Assembly: GCA_937919435.1 (NCBI GenBank) | Contig: CALFRR010000093.1 | Coordinates: 1 to 36,193, forward strand | Direction: 5' to 3' | Length of the DNA: 36,193 bases | DNA from: an uncultured Alphaproteobacteria bacterium | Lineage (GTDB): Bacteria; Pseudomonadota; Alphaproteobacteria; Rhizobiales; Ancalomicrobiaceae | In this document: positions 27,451-35,604 of the stretch, in pieces | Layout of the letters: every line of letters begins with the position of its first letter | How positions within the stretch are numbered: position 1 is the first letter of the stretch | Made by a program: the position numbers and the translations under genes | The notes under the pieces: model-generated | Told to the model about the DNA's origin: nothing | Seen by the model: the letters and a program-made list of their open reading frames with translations, nothing else | Databases searched by the model: none

Positions 27451-28550
27451 GCACGACGGCCGATGCCCGGGCCGAAGCCGTCGCCCTGCGCCGCTGGGCC
27501 GAAGCCGCCGGGGTCTTCGCCCAGGGCCGGGCGCCGCGCACCGTCCCGACCGAGCCCTTCGGACCGGAAGCGATGTTCTCGGCCGCCGGCGTCGCCGCGC
27601 TGGCGGCCAAGCCGATCACCGCGATCGGCGTCGCCGCGTCCGGACGCGCCCCACCGCGGCTCGTCGTCTACACCCGCCGCCGCCTGACCCGGCTCGAACG
27701 GCGGGCCCTCACCGACAACGGCCTCGCCACGCCGATCGACTTCCGCGTCGCCGCCGCCTTCGGTCTCGGCGGCCCCGCCGTCGCCGCCCGGCTCCCCGCC
27801 CGCCGCCCCGACGGCCGGCTTCCCTGCGGCGGCTCGATCGGGGTCGGCAACGCCCGCGAGGCCGGTACCCTCGGCGCCCTGCTGACCGATACCTCGGGCA
27901 CCCTCCACGGCCTCTCCTGCAACCACGTCACCGGCGGTTGTTCGAACGCCCGGCTCGGCCTGCCGGTGGTGGCGCCGGGCATCCTCGACGTCGCCGCCGA
28001 CGCCGCCCCGCCGCGCACCCTCGGCTTCCACGCCCGCGCCCTGCCGCTGGTACCGGGCGATCCCTCTTCGGTCGCGCTCTGGCGGGAGAACACCGACGCC
28101 GCCGTCTTCCGGATCGCCGATCCCGCGGCGGTCTCCTCCCGCCAGGGCGACGCCTTCGACACCCCGACCGCCGTCGCCGCGCCGGAAGAGGACGCCCCGG
28201 TCGCCAAGGTCGGCCGCTCGACCGGTCTCACCACCGGCATCGTCGAGAGCCGGATCGTCGGTCCGCAACGCATCGACTATGCCGCGACCGTCCACCATTC
28301 GGCCGAGGAGAGCATCGTCTTCCGCGGCGCGGTGTTCTTCGAGCCGGTCTACGTGGTGCGCGGTGGGCCGGAGGGCTTCGCCGCGGAAGGCGATTCCGGC
28401 GCCCTGGTGGTCGAATGCGATGCGGCCGGCGTGCCGATCGCCGCGGTCGGTCTGGTGATCGGCGGGCGGACCGGCGAGGAGACGCTGATCGTACCGCTCG
28501 CCCCGATCCTCGACCGGCTCGGCATGCGCCTCGTCGGGGGCCACGGATGA
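27447..28550 (+). CDS. Trypsin-fold serine protease-like protein without signal peptide
   Basis: A 367-residue protein translationally coupled to the hydrolase (ATGA 27447-27450). It shows the chymotrypsin-fold triad: His160 in LSCNHVTGG, Asp217 in ENTDAAVFRIADP and Ser317 in AEGDSGALVV. Between them lies KVGRSTGLTTGIVES, the beta-barrel segment typical of trypsin-like peptidases. About 125 residues precede the protease domain (with an RRWAEAAGVF start) and have no recognisable family. Unlike secreted trypsins it lacks a signal peptide. Intracellular trypsin-like proteins occur in bacterial conflict systems, but this one has no STAND or NTPase partner here. Function unknown; the fold assignment is fairly sure. 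Confidence 0.78.
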   Translation: MSTTADARAEAVALRRWAEAAGVFAQGRAPRTVPTEPFGPEAMFSAAGVAALAAKPITAIGVAASGRAPPRLVVYTRRRLTRLERRALTDNGLATPIDFRVAAAFGLGGPAVAARLPARRPDGRLPCGGSIGVGNAREAGTLGALLTDTSGTLHGLSCNHVTGGCSNARLGLPVVAPGILDVAADAAPPRTLGFHARALPLVPGDPSSVALWRENTDAAVFRIADPAAVSSRQGDAFDTPTAVAAPEEDAPVAKVGRSTGLTTGIVESRIVGPQRIDYAATVHHSAEESIVFRGAVFFEPVYVVRGGPEGFAAEGDSGALVVECDAAGVPIAAVGLVIGGRTGEETLIVPLAPILDRLGMRLVGGHG

Positions 28551-28834
28551 CCACCCCGCACCGGCCGAGGCCGCCCGCCCCACCGGCGACGCCCACCGCC
28601 GCCCCGCCCACGGATCGGCGGGCCACCCTGGACCTCCGCACCGATCTCCTCGCGGCGATCGACGCACCGCCCGGTGCGGTCACCGTCCTGCGCCGGGCGA
28701 CGCCGTCCGGCGACGTCCTCGTCGTCCGCACCATCGCCACGGCGATCCCCGCCGACCGGCACCGGTCCGACTTCCGCGGTGTCGCGGTGATCTGGGAGAC
28801 CGTCCGGCCGCCTCGGATCGGGCCGGGTGGCTAG
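28547..28834 (+). CDS. Conserved-looking 95-residue protein of unknown function
   Basis: Starts at an ATGA overlap with the protease stop and is thus the third gene of a tightly coupled cassette. The first 25 residues are proline-, threonine- and arginine-rich and probably disordered; the remainder (LDLRTDLLAAIDAPPGAVTV, GDVLVVRTIATAIPADRH, FRGVAVIWETVRPP) alternates short beta-like hydrophobic stretches with charged turns, consistent with a small alpha/beta domain. No signal peptide or membrane segment. I do not recognise the family. Its coupling suggests a regulator, adaptor or inhibitor of the protease or hydrolase, which is inference. It ends 27 bp from the convergent PCP gene. Confidence 0.6.
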   Translation: MTTPHRPRPPAPPATPTAAPPTDRRATLDLRTDLLAAIDAPPGAVTVLRRATPSGDVLVVRTIATAIPADRHRSDFRGVAVIWETVRPPRIGPGG

Positions 28835-28861
28835 CGTCACCGTCGAAGCGATGCCGCTCGC

Positions 28862-31186
28862 TCAGGCCGGCCGTGAGGCGGCCACTCGCGAGAGCGCGAT
28901 CATCACCAACCGCTCCTCGTCACGCCGCCACAGACGGGTGAAGTCGCGGATCCGATCGAGCCCGGTGACCGAGGGATCGGCGACGATCAGCACCGCCGCG
29001 ACGTCGTCGGTCGCCGCCACCGCCAGCGACGCCGCCATCGAGGTCGGCGCCGGACACTCGACGACGACGAGGTCGAAGTCGTCGCGCAGCGCGGCGACCG
29101 CATCCGGGAAGGAACGATCGGCGGCGAGCTTCCAGAAGCCGCCCTTGCGCGCTCCGGCCGCGGCGATCACGCTGACCCGGCCGGCGGTCTCCGGCGGCGG
29201 ACCGTCGAGATGCGGATCCTCCGCGTCGAGCAGGTCGCCGAGCGACGGTTCGATGTCCGCGGCCGGTCCGTGATCGGTGACGATCAACGCCGAGAAGCCG
29301 GCTTCCTCGACCCGCCGGGCGAGCGCCAGGGCGAGCGACGTCCGGCCGACCGCGCCGGGCACGTCGGTGACGATCAGCGCCGCCCCCGGCCGATCGCCGA
29401 GATGCGGCAGCAGGGTCTCGGAGAGGCGGGTGACCGCTTCGCGCAGGTCGACGACCGCGAGATCGATCTCGCCGTCGTCGTCGACCACGGCAAGCCGCGT
29501 CTCGACGTCCGCCACGTCGGCGACCACCGGCACGCCGGTCGCCGCATAGATCCGTTCGGGATCGCTCCCGTCCGCCGCCGGGGCGCCCGTCCGTTGCACC
29601 GGCTGCGGTGCCGGGGTGGTCGGCTGCGGTGCGATCGCCGCGACCGGAATCGGCGCATCGGCCTCCGACGGATCGTCCTGCGTCACGCGTATCGGTTCGA
29701 CTTCTCCGCGGTGATGGAAGAGCGCCGAGAACCGTCGGCGCGGCAGCGCCACGACCGGCTCGGGCTCGGGCAGCGCCGGGGTGGGCGGGGCCGGCCGGGG
29801 AGACGGGGCATCGGTGCGTCCGGCCTCGGCGCGCGGCGCCGCGGGTCGGCGGCGGGTCTCCGACGCCGCCACCCAGCCGAGCCCGGCGAGAAGGCCGAGG
29901 AAACCGCCGACCGCGACCGCCGCGACGACGCTCGGCTTGTCCGGCTTCAGGGGCGGCTGTGCCTGGGAGACGATCCGCGTCTCCGGCATGGTGATCGCCG
30001 GCTGTTCGCGGGTCGCCTTCTGGCGGGCGAGGAACTGCTCGTAGATCTGACGGTCGCCCTGGGCCCGCCGGATCAGGTCGCGCAGCGCCACCTCGTCCTG
30101 GTCGGCGGTCAGCTCCTCCTGGGTCCGTTTGGCGATGTCGGCCTCGACCGCCGCCAGCTGACGGGTGATCTGATCGATCTCGGCCTTGGCCTGATCGGCG
30201 AGCCGCGCCGTTTCGCCACGGATCTGCTCGCCGAGCGTGGTGAGCCGTTGGCGCGCCTGATCGACCCGCGGATGGCGCGGCCCGTAGGTGCGTTCGAGTT
30301 CGGCGATCTGCCGGGTCTCGTCGGTGAGCTGGGTGCGCAGCGCGACGATCACCTCCGAGCGCGCCGCCGCCGCACCGCTCTCCGGACCGCTGCGCTTGAG
30401 CTCCTCCCAGCGCGCTCTGGCCTCTTCGAGCTTCGCCCGGATCGCCGCCGACTGTTGGGTGAGCGCCGCCAGACGCCGTTGGCCGACACTCGCGTCGGAC
30501 GCGACGTCGAGCAGCCCGTGCGCCTGCCGATAGTCGGACACCGCCCGCTCCGAGGCGAGCGCGGTGTCGCGCAGATCGGCGAGCCGCGAGCCCAGCGCAT
30601 CGGAGACCCCGGTCGCCGCTTCGGTGCGGATCGCCGTCTGCCGGCGCACCACGTCTTCGGCCACCAGATTGGCGAGCCGCGCCGCCAGCCCCGGATCGCG
30701 GGCTGCCATCGACACTTCGATCACATAGGTGAGGCCGCGCCGCGCCACCTTGAGGCCGCGCCGCAGATTGGCGACCACGTCGGCGTCCCCACCGTCGCCT
30801 CGGCCGGCGAGTTCGGGGACGGTCCCGAGCTTCTCCTGGACGACCAGCGGCGCCAGCGCGCCGTCGGAAGTGGCGATCTCGGCGATCGAGGCGATCGCCG
30901 CGCCGTCGCCGCCGATGCCCGGCAGCACCTCTTCGATCGCCGAAGACCGCGGCGTGCGCGGGTCGACCATGATCAATGCCGTCGCGGTGTAGCGCGCCGG
31001 CCAGGCGGTCCAGCCGGCCCAGCCGAGCCCGGCCCCGAGAATCGTCGTCAGGATGAGCCGCGGCGCCCGCCGCAACAGCGTGCGCATCGCCCCGGAGAGG
31101 TCGAGCAGCCCGGTCCGGCGCACCGGTTCGCCGTCGGCCGTCGGTTCCGGCTCTTCCCAATCCATCCCGCCACCGATCGACGCCAT
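28862..31186 (-). CDS. Polysaccharide co-polymerase (Wzz-like) fused to a degenerate BY-kinase-like domain
   Basis: A 774-residue inner-membrane protein. A first membrane segment lies near residues 42-62 and a second near 416-440, enclosing a Wzz domain with long coiled-coil stretches (about 200-400), as in proteins that set polysaccharide chain length. A proline-rich linker leads to a C-terminal P-loop domain (about 590-770). Its Walker A-like motif VPGAVGRTSLALALA has Arg instead of the catalytic Lys, the A' motif is ALIVTDHGP and Walker B is DLVVVECPAP where kinases have an Asp. No tyrosine cluster is present at the C-terminus (last residues LSRVAASRPA). It is probably an inactive relative of BY-kinases. 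GGAAGGG precedes the ATG. It diverges from the exopolysaccharide genes. Confidence 0.85.
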   Translation of the reverse strand: MASIGGGMDWEEPEPTADGEPVRRTGLLDLSGAMRTLLRRAPRLILTTILGAGLGWAGWTAWPARYTATALIMVDPRTPRSSAIEEVLPGIGGDGAAIASIAEIATSDGALAPLVVQEKLGTVPELAGRGDGGDADVVANLRRGLKVARRGLTYVIEVSMAARDPGLAARLANLVAEDVVRRQTAIRTEAATGVSDALGSRLADLRDTALASERAVSDYRQAHGLLDVASDASVGQRRLAALTQQSAAIRAKLEEARARWEELKRSGPESGAAAARSEVIVALRTQLTDETRQIAELERTYGPRHPRVDQARQRLTTLGEQIRGETARLADQAKAEIDQITRQLAAVEADIAKRTQEELTADQDEVALRDLIRRAQGDRQIYEQFLARQKATREQPAITMPETRIVSQAQPPLKPDKPSVVAAVAVGGFLGLLAGLGWVAASETRRRPAAPRAEAGRTDAPSPRPAPPTPALPEPEPVVALPRRRFSALFHHRGEVEPIRVTQDDPSEADAPIPVAAIAPQPTTPAPQPVQRTGAPAADGSDPERIYAATGVPVVADVADVETRLAVVDDDGEIDLAVVDLREAVTRLSETLLPHLGDRPGAALIVTDVPGAVGRTSLALALARRVEEAGFSALIVTDHGPAADIEPSLGDLLDAEDPHLDGPPPETAGRVSVIAAAGARKGGFWKLAADRSFPDAVAALRDDFDLVVVECPAPTSMAASLAVAATDDVAAVLIVADPSVTGLDRIRDFTRLWRRDEERLVMIALSRVAASRPA

Positions 31187-31334
31187 GGTCCGCCCTTCCC
31201 GTGCGTCACGGTCCGTCGGTCTCCGCGTCGCGCGCGGAGCCCCACCTCTCCATCGAGCACGGTCATGGTTAACCCTTCCTTACGGTTTCCGGGCTATCGA
31301 CGGAGATCCACCAGACAGGGAGCGATGCCGCCGC
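31187..31334. promoter_or_regulatory. Divergent promoter region of the exopolysaccharide locus
   Basis: The 148 bp hold an AT-richer core at about 31262-31300. On the minus strand, positions 31272-31265 read TTAACCAT, an exact match to the CtrA half-site of alphaproteobacteria, within the palindrome GGTTAACC (31267-31274). A similar TTAACC-containing palindrome lies ahead of the sugar transferase. Function of either site is not proven; no clear -35/-10 pair was seen. Confidence 0.35.
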
Positions 31335-32924
31335 ATGGAGACCGCGTTCGGCCGCACGCCCGAGACCGAGAGGGCCGACCCGTCGGCCGCGACGCCCGCC
31401 GGCCCGCGCCCCCGCCCGCTCGCCGATCCGCTGCCGGCCGCGCCGGTCGCCCGGGTGATCGTCACCCTGGCGGTGGCGATCGCGGTGACCGCGGCGCCGT
31501 TGGTCGGCCAACTGGTGTCGCCGCTGGTCGGGCTGCCGCTCGCGGTGGTCCTCGGCTTCCTGCTCGCCGACCGGCTGACCCGGCTGGTGCCGGCGGTGCT
31601 GATCTTCGCGATGCTGTTCCAGAACCTGTTCGTGTCGCTGCTCTCCCCGGCGATCGCCGATCTCGACGGGTTCAACTTCATCCGCGGCTATACCTTTCTC
31701 ACCACCGTGGTGGTCTGGCTGACGCTGGTCGCCGATTTCCTTCTCCACCCGGTGAACCACACCCCGAGGGTGCGCCGTTTCGTCCGCTCCGGCCTCGCCC
31801 TGCTGATGCTGATCGGCGCCTATGCGGCGCTCGGACTGCCCGGCAACGGCTCCACCACGATCGTCTACACCCGCAACATCGTGACGCCGATCCTGCTGTT
31901 CCACGTCGCGGTGCTGGTCGCCGGCCGGGCCCGGCTCGACGTCGGCCGGATGATCGTCGTCTACGCGGTGCTCGAGTTCGGCCTCGGCTGGATCGAGATG
32001 TCGTCGCGCCCGGCCTGGCTCGCGCTGACCAACGGCGACCGCTACTGGACGCTGAACGGCGCCGGCATGATGGCCTCCGGCTATTGGGAGGAGGTGCTCG
32101 CCCAGACCGGCTTCGCCTATCGCGAGCTGACCGACTTCTTCCGGATCAACCTGTTCAACACCCCCTATTTCGAGAACATCGAGGTCCTCCGCCTGCACGG
32201 GCCGAATATCCACGCCGTCGCCTACGGCTATGCCCTGGCCTTCCTCGCGCTCTATCTGGTCGCCGCCCGCCGTCCGCTCCTCGCCCTCGCGGCGCTCCCG
32301 CTGATCGTCCTGGCCTCCGCCAAGGGGGCGCTGATCGTCCTGCTGTTCGTCGGCTTCGCCTGGATCGCCGGCCGGCTGATCGGCCGGGAGCGGACCCTGC
32401 CGGTGGTCGCCGTGCTGCTCGTCCTCTACGCGGTCGCCACTTTCGTCAGCGGCTGGCGCGGCGGCGACTATCACGTGATCGGCTTCGTCGGCGGCGTCCG
32501 CGGCTTCCTGGGGAATCCGCTCGGCCACGGCATCGGCGCCGGCGGCAACCTGTCGGGAACGATATCGATCGCCGAATGGTCGCGCGCCCAGGAGGCCGGC
32601 ACATTCGACGGGGCGGTGGAGAGCGCGGTCGGGGTGCTCCTCTACCAGATGGGGTTCGCCGCCTTCGCGGTGATCGCCTGGTTCGTCGCCGCGGCGCTGG
32701 CGGTCTGGCGTCTCCACGCCCGATCCGGCAATCTCCATCAGGGTCTCGCCGCCTACGGAACGTTGACCGTGTCGGTCAACGGAATCTTTCAGGAAGAGGC
32801 GCTCTTCTCACCATTGGCGATGGGGCTGGTCCTGGCCTTCGCCGGACTCGTCCTCGGCTCGGCCGAACGGGTCGCCGCGCGGCCCCCGCCGCCGCCACCC
32901 GGGACCGACGGGGAGGAACGATGA
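31335..32924 (+). CDS. O-antigen ligase/polymerase-like membrane protein
   Basis: A 529-residue protein with about ten to twelve membrane helices from residue 42 on (VARVIVTLAVAIAVTAAPLV ... LLVLYAVATFVSGW) and a large central periplasmic loop (residues about 230-290, including YWTLNGAGMMASGYWEEVLA). This pattern fits Wzy/WaaL-type polymerases or ligases of polysaccharides. The ATG at 31335 follows GGGAGC at somewhat long spacing; the open frame extends further left but lacks support there. The proline run PPPPPP precedes the C-terminus. It heads an operon with the glycosyltransferase (ATGA overlap), so it probably polymerises the same exopolysaccharide. Specific reaction not determined. Confidence 0.75.
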   Translation: METAFGRTPETERADPSAATPAGPRPRPLADPLPAAPVARVIVTLAVAIAVTAAPLVGQLVSPLVGLPLAVVLGFLLADRLTRLVPAVLIFAMLFQNLFVSLLSPAIADLDGFNFIRGYTFLTTVVVWLTLVADFLLHPVNHTPRVRRFVRSGLALLMLIGAYAALGLPGNGSTTIVYTRNIVTPILLFHVAVLVAGRARLDVGRMIVVYAVLEFGLGWIEMSSRPAWLALTNGDRYWTLNGAGMMASGYWEEVLAQTGFAYRELTDFFRINLFNTPYFENIEVLRLHGPNIHAVAYGYALAFLALYLVAARRPLLALAALPLIVLASAKGALIVLLFVGFAWIAGRLIGRERTLPVVAVLLVLYAVATFVSGWRGGDYHVIGFVGGVRGFLGNPLGHGIGAGGNLSGTISIAEWSRAQEAGTFDGAVESAVGVLLYQMGFAAFAVIAWFVAAALAVWRLHARSGNLHQGLAAYGTLTVSVNGIFQEEALFSPLAMGLVLAFAGLVLGSAERVAARPPPPPPGTDGEER

Positions 32925-34081
32925 CGACGACGGCCGAGGACGGAGCCCGCCGCAGAGAGCGCGCGGCCCGGCGCGTCCTGATGATCCAGACCCAGGCGGA
33001 GAACGCCGGGGCGCAGGAGATCTCACGGCTGGTCGGCGCCGGGCTCGAGGCCCGCGGCCACGACGTCCGCCACCTGTTCTTCTACGACCGCACCGGCGGC
33101 GCCTCCGACCTGAGGAACGTCGAGATCTGCGTCCCCGCCCGTCCCTCCGGCCCGCTCGCGCTCGCCGCGTTCCTCCTCGAACTGCGCCGCCGCATCGCCC
33201 GGATCCGGCCGGACGTGGTCCTCACCTTCCAGCACTGGGGCAACGTCCTCGGCGCGCCGGTCGCCCGCGCCGCCGGGGTCGGCACGGTGATCGCCAACCA
33301 GGTCTCGGCGACCGAGGTCAACTCGAAGCCGCTGCGCATCGCCGACGCGCTGCTCGGCCGGCTCGGCGTCTACACCCGGATCACCGTCAACTCGGCCGAG
33401 ACCGCCCGCCTCTACGCCGGCCATTCCGCCGCCTATCGCGCCCGGATCGTCTCGATCCCGCACGGTTTCGAGGCCAAGACCAGTCCGCTCGACCGCGCCG
33501 CCGCCCGCCGCCGCTTCGGCCTGCCGGACGGCGTGCCGATCGCCGGGTCCGCCGCCCGGCTGCATCCGACCAAACGGCTCGACGCGGCGATCCGTATCCT
33601 GCCGCACCTCGCCGACCTCCATCTGGCGCTCGCCGGCCAGGGCCCCGACCACGATCGGCTCGCCGCCCTCGCCGCCGACTGCGGCGTGGCGCATCGCGTC
33701 CACTTCCTCGGCGAACTGCAGCCGACCGGGATCGGCGACTTCCTCGCAGCGCTCGACGTCTTCGTCTTCCCGACGCTCGCCGAGACCTTCGGCCTCGCCG
33801 GCGTGGAAGCGGCGCAGGCCGGCGTCCCGGTGGTCGCGACCGACCTCACGGTGCTTCGCGAGGTGCTGGAGGCCGACGGCGAACCGGCCGCCCTGTTCGT
33901 CGATCCGACCGACACACCCGCCTTCGCGGCGGCCGTCGCCCGGCTCCTCGCCGATCCCGACCTCGCCGACCGCCTGCGCCGCACCGGCGCCCGGCTCGCC
34001 GCGCGCTGGTCGCTCGCCGGGATGGTCGACGCCTACTGCCGCCTGATCGACGAGACGACGAAGGACGCGGGGCGCCCATGA
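32921..34081 (+). CDS. Glycosyltransferase family 4 protein
   Basis: A 386-residue GT-B fold glycosyltransferase that would add a sugar to the growing repeat unit at the cytoplasmic face. The N-terminal acceptor domain includes VLMIQTQAENAGAQEISRLV and the C-terminal donor domain has ARLHPTKRLDAAI, HFLGEL and the EX7E motif ETFGLAGVE within PTLAETFGLAGVEAAQAGVPVVAT. A GGGGAGG ribosome-binding site lies inside the upstream gene's end, and starts and stops overlap on both sides. The sugar donor cannot be identified from the sequence. Confidence 0.9.
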   Translation: MTTTAEDGARRRERAARRVLMIQTQAENAGAQEISRLVGAGLEARGHDVRHLFFYDRTGGASDLRNVEICVPARPSGPLALAAFLLELRRRIARIRPDVVLTFQHWGNVLGAPVARAAGVGTVIANQVSATEVNSKPLRIADALLGRLGVYTRITVNSAETARLYAGHSAAYRARIVSIPHGFEAKTSPLDRAAARRRFGLPDGVPIAGSAARLHPTKRLDAAIRILPHLADLHLALAGQGPDHDRLAALAADCGVAHRVHFLGELQPTGIGDFLAALDVFVFPTLAETFGLAGVEAAQAGVPVVATDLTVLREVLEADGEPAALFVDPTDTPAFAAAVARLLADPDLADRLRRTGARLAARWSLAGMVDAYCRLIDETTKDAGRP

Positions 34082-35604
34082 GACTGCTGATCGTCGCGGA
34101 TGCCGGCCGGACCCGGCGCTGGATCGCCCGCCTCGCCGAGACCCTCGGCGCCGCCGGCCACGACCTGCGCCTTCTCGCCGTCGCCGCCCCGCCGGCCTCC
34201 GGCCTCCTCGGCCAGGTGCTCGAACTCGAACGGCTGCTCTGCGACCGCCTGCACCTCTCCGGGGCCGATCCGGTCGCCGCCGATCGGATCGCTCCTCCGC
34301 CCGATGCCGGCTTCGCCGCCGATCTGATCGTCGACCTCTCCTCGGCCCCGACCGGGACGAGCGACGCGCCGCGCCTCGCCGTCCACTTCGACGGAACGTC
34401 GGGCGAAGATGCCGCCGTCGCCGCGCTGACCGCCGGAGCGACGCCGCTGATCGAGATCGTCGACACCGCCGATGGGCGGGTGGTCGAGCGCGCCCTCCCC
34501 TCGCTGGAGGCGGCGGAGGGCATGCGCGGCGGCCTCGATGCCCTCGGCGCCCGGATCGTCACGCTGCTGCGCGTTCATCTCGAAGCCCGCGCCGCCGGCC
34601 GGGTGCGGCCCGCCCCGCCGCCGATCGACGGCGTCCTGCGGGGGCGATCGCATCCGCCCCTCGCCTGCCTCGCCCGCAACACCGCGGCCGCGCTCGTCCG
34701 CCGGATCTACCGCCTGTGCTGCCACGCCCCGCATTGGCGGGTCGGCTGGCGCCTCAACGACGGCCCCGGCATCGCCGAGACCGGCGACCTCTCCGGCCCG
34801 GCCTTCCGGGTCCTCGCCGATCCCGGTCATCGTTTCTATGCCGATCCCTTCGCCGCCACCCGCGGCGGCGAGACCCACGTCTTCGTCGAGGATCTCGACC
34901 ACCGGCTCGGCCGCGGCGTGATCTCGGCGATCCCCTTCGGCCCGGACGGCCCGACCGGCCCGGCCCGGGTGGTGCTCGACGAACCCTGGCACCTCTCCTA
35001 TCCGTTCCTGATCGAGGAGCAGGGCGCGCTCTACATGATCCCGGAGAGCTGTGGGGCCCGCGACGTCGCGCTCTATCGCTGCATCGCCTTCCCCGATCGC
35101 TGGGAACGGGTCGCCACCCTGATCGACGACGCCGTCTTCTCCGACGCCACGGTGGTCCGCCACGCCGGACGCTGGTGGATGTTCGGCACCGTCCACGACG
35201 GCGCCGGCGGCTGGTCCGACACGCTGGAGATCCGCGTCGCGCCGTCCCTGTTCGGCCCCTGGCGGCGCCACCCGGTCGCCGCCCCGCTGATCGACCGCAG
35301 CTGTGCCCGCCCCGCCGGCAACCTGTTCCGCCGTGGCGAGCGGTTGTTCCGTCCCGCCCAGGACTGTTCGACGGCCTATGGCGGCGCACTGGTGCTGGCC
35401 GAGATCACCCGCCTCGACGAAGAGGGTTTCGCGCAGGAGATCCGCCATCGCCTGACCCCGGGTCGCCGCTGGCCCGGCCGCCGGCTCCACACCCTGAACC
35501 GGGTCGGACGGCTCGAGCTGATCGACGGTTCGGTGATCCGTCCGAAGGTACGCCTGCTCGCCGACCTCGTCGAAACCCGCACCCGCCCGGAGCGTGTCCG
35601 ATGA
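34078..35604 (+). CDS. GINT1-like beta-propeller protein with a formyltransferase-like N-terminus
   Basis: A 508-residue protein overlapping its neighbours by ATGA junctions on both sides. The C-terminal half (about 240-500) matches the repeated beta-blade pattern of the GINT1 N-terminal/GH43-like domain found in plant glucosamine inositolphosphorylceramide transferases and in bacterial polysaccharide loci: HRFYADPFAATRGGETHVFV, LSYPFLIEEQGALYMIPE, DDAVFSDATVVRHAGRWWMF, PAGNLFRRGERLFRPAQDCS. The N-terminal 180 residues (RLLIVADAGRTRRW; ADLIVDLSSAPTGTS) have a Rossmann-like layout as in formyltransferase-type domains but lack an obvious HxSxLP active-site motif. A role in modifying the exopolysaccharide repeat is plausible. 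Biochemical activity in bacteria is unknown to me. Confidence 0.65.
   Translation: MRLLIVADAGRTRRWIARLAETLGAAGHDLRLLAVAAPPASGLLGQVLELERLLCDRLHLSGADPVAADRIAPPPDAGFAADLIVDLSSAPTGTSDAPRLAVHFDGTSGEDAAVAALTAGATPLIEIVDTADGRVVERALPSLEAAEGMRGGLDALGARIVTLLRVHLEARAAGRVRPAPPPIDGVLRGRSHPPLACLARNTAAALVRRIYRLCCHAPHWRVGWRLNDGPGIAETGDLSGPAFRVLADPGHRFYADPFAATRGGETHVFVEDLDHRLGRGVISAIPFGPDGPTGPARVVLDEPWHLSYPFLIEEQGALYMIPESCGARDVALYRCIAFPDRWERVATLIDDAVFSDATVVRHAGRWWMFGTVHDGAGGWSDTLEIRVAPSLFGPWRRHPVAAPLIDRSCARPAGNLFRRGERLFRPAQDCSTAYGGALVLAEITRLDEEGFAQEIRHRLTPGRRWPGRRLHTLNRVGRLELIDGSVIRPKVRLLADLVETRTRPERVR

Noticed and set aside
25457..27619. A 720-codon minus-strand open frame spanning the tRNA and the hydrolase
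   Set aside because: It runs through tRNA-Phe and opposite the hydrolase gene and encodes almost only Arg, Gly, Ala and Ser. No plausible protein.
25909..28834. tRNA-Phe as the attachment site of an integrated element carrying the hydrolase/protease cassette
   Set aside because: I found no integrase gene and no repeat of the tRNA 3' end downstream, and base composition matches the surroundings. The idea is kept only as a possibility within the cassette finding.
29210..32920. The long upstream extension of the glycosyltransferase frame
   Set aside because: It crosses the PCP gene antisense, a promoter region and the polymerase gene in another frame. The ATGA start at 32921 with a good ribosome-binding site explains the real gene.
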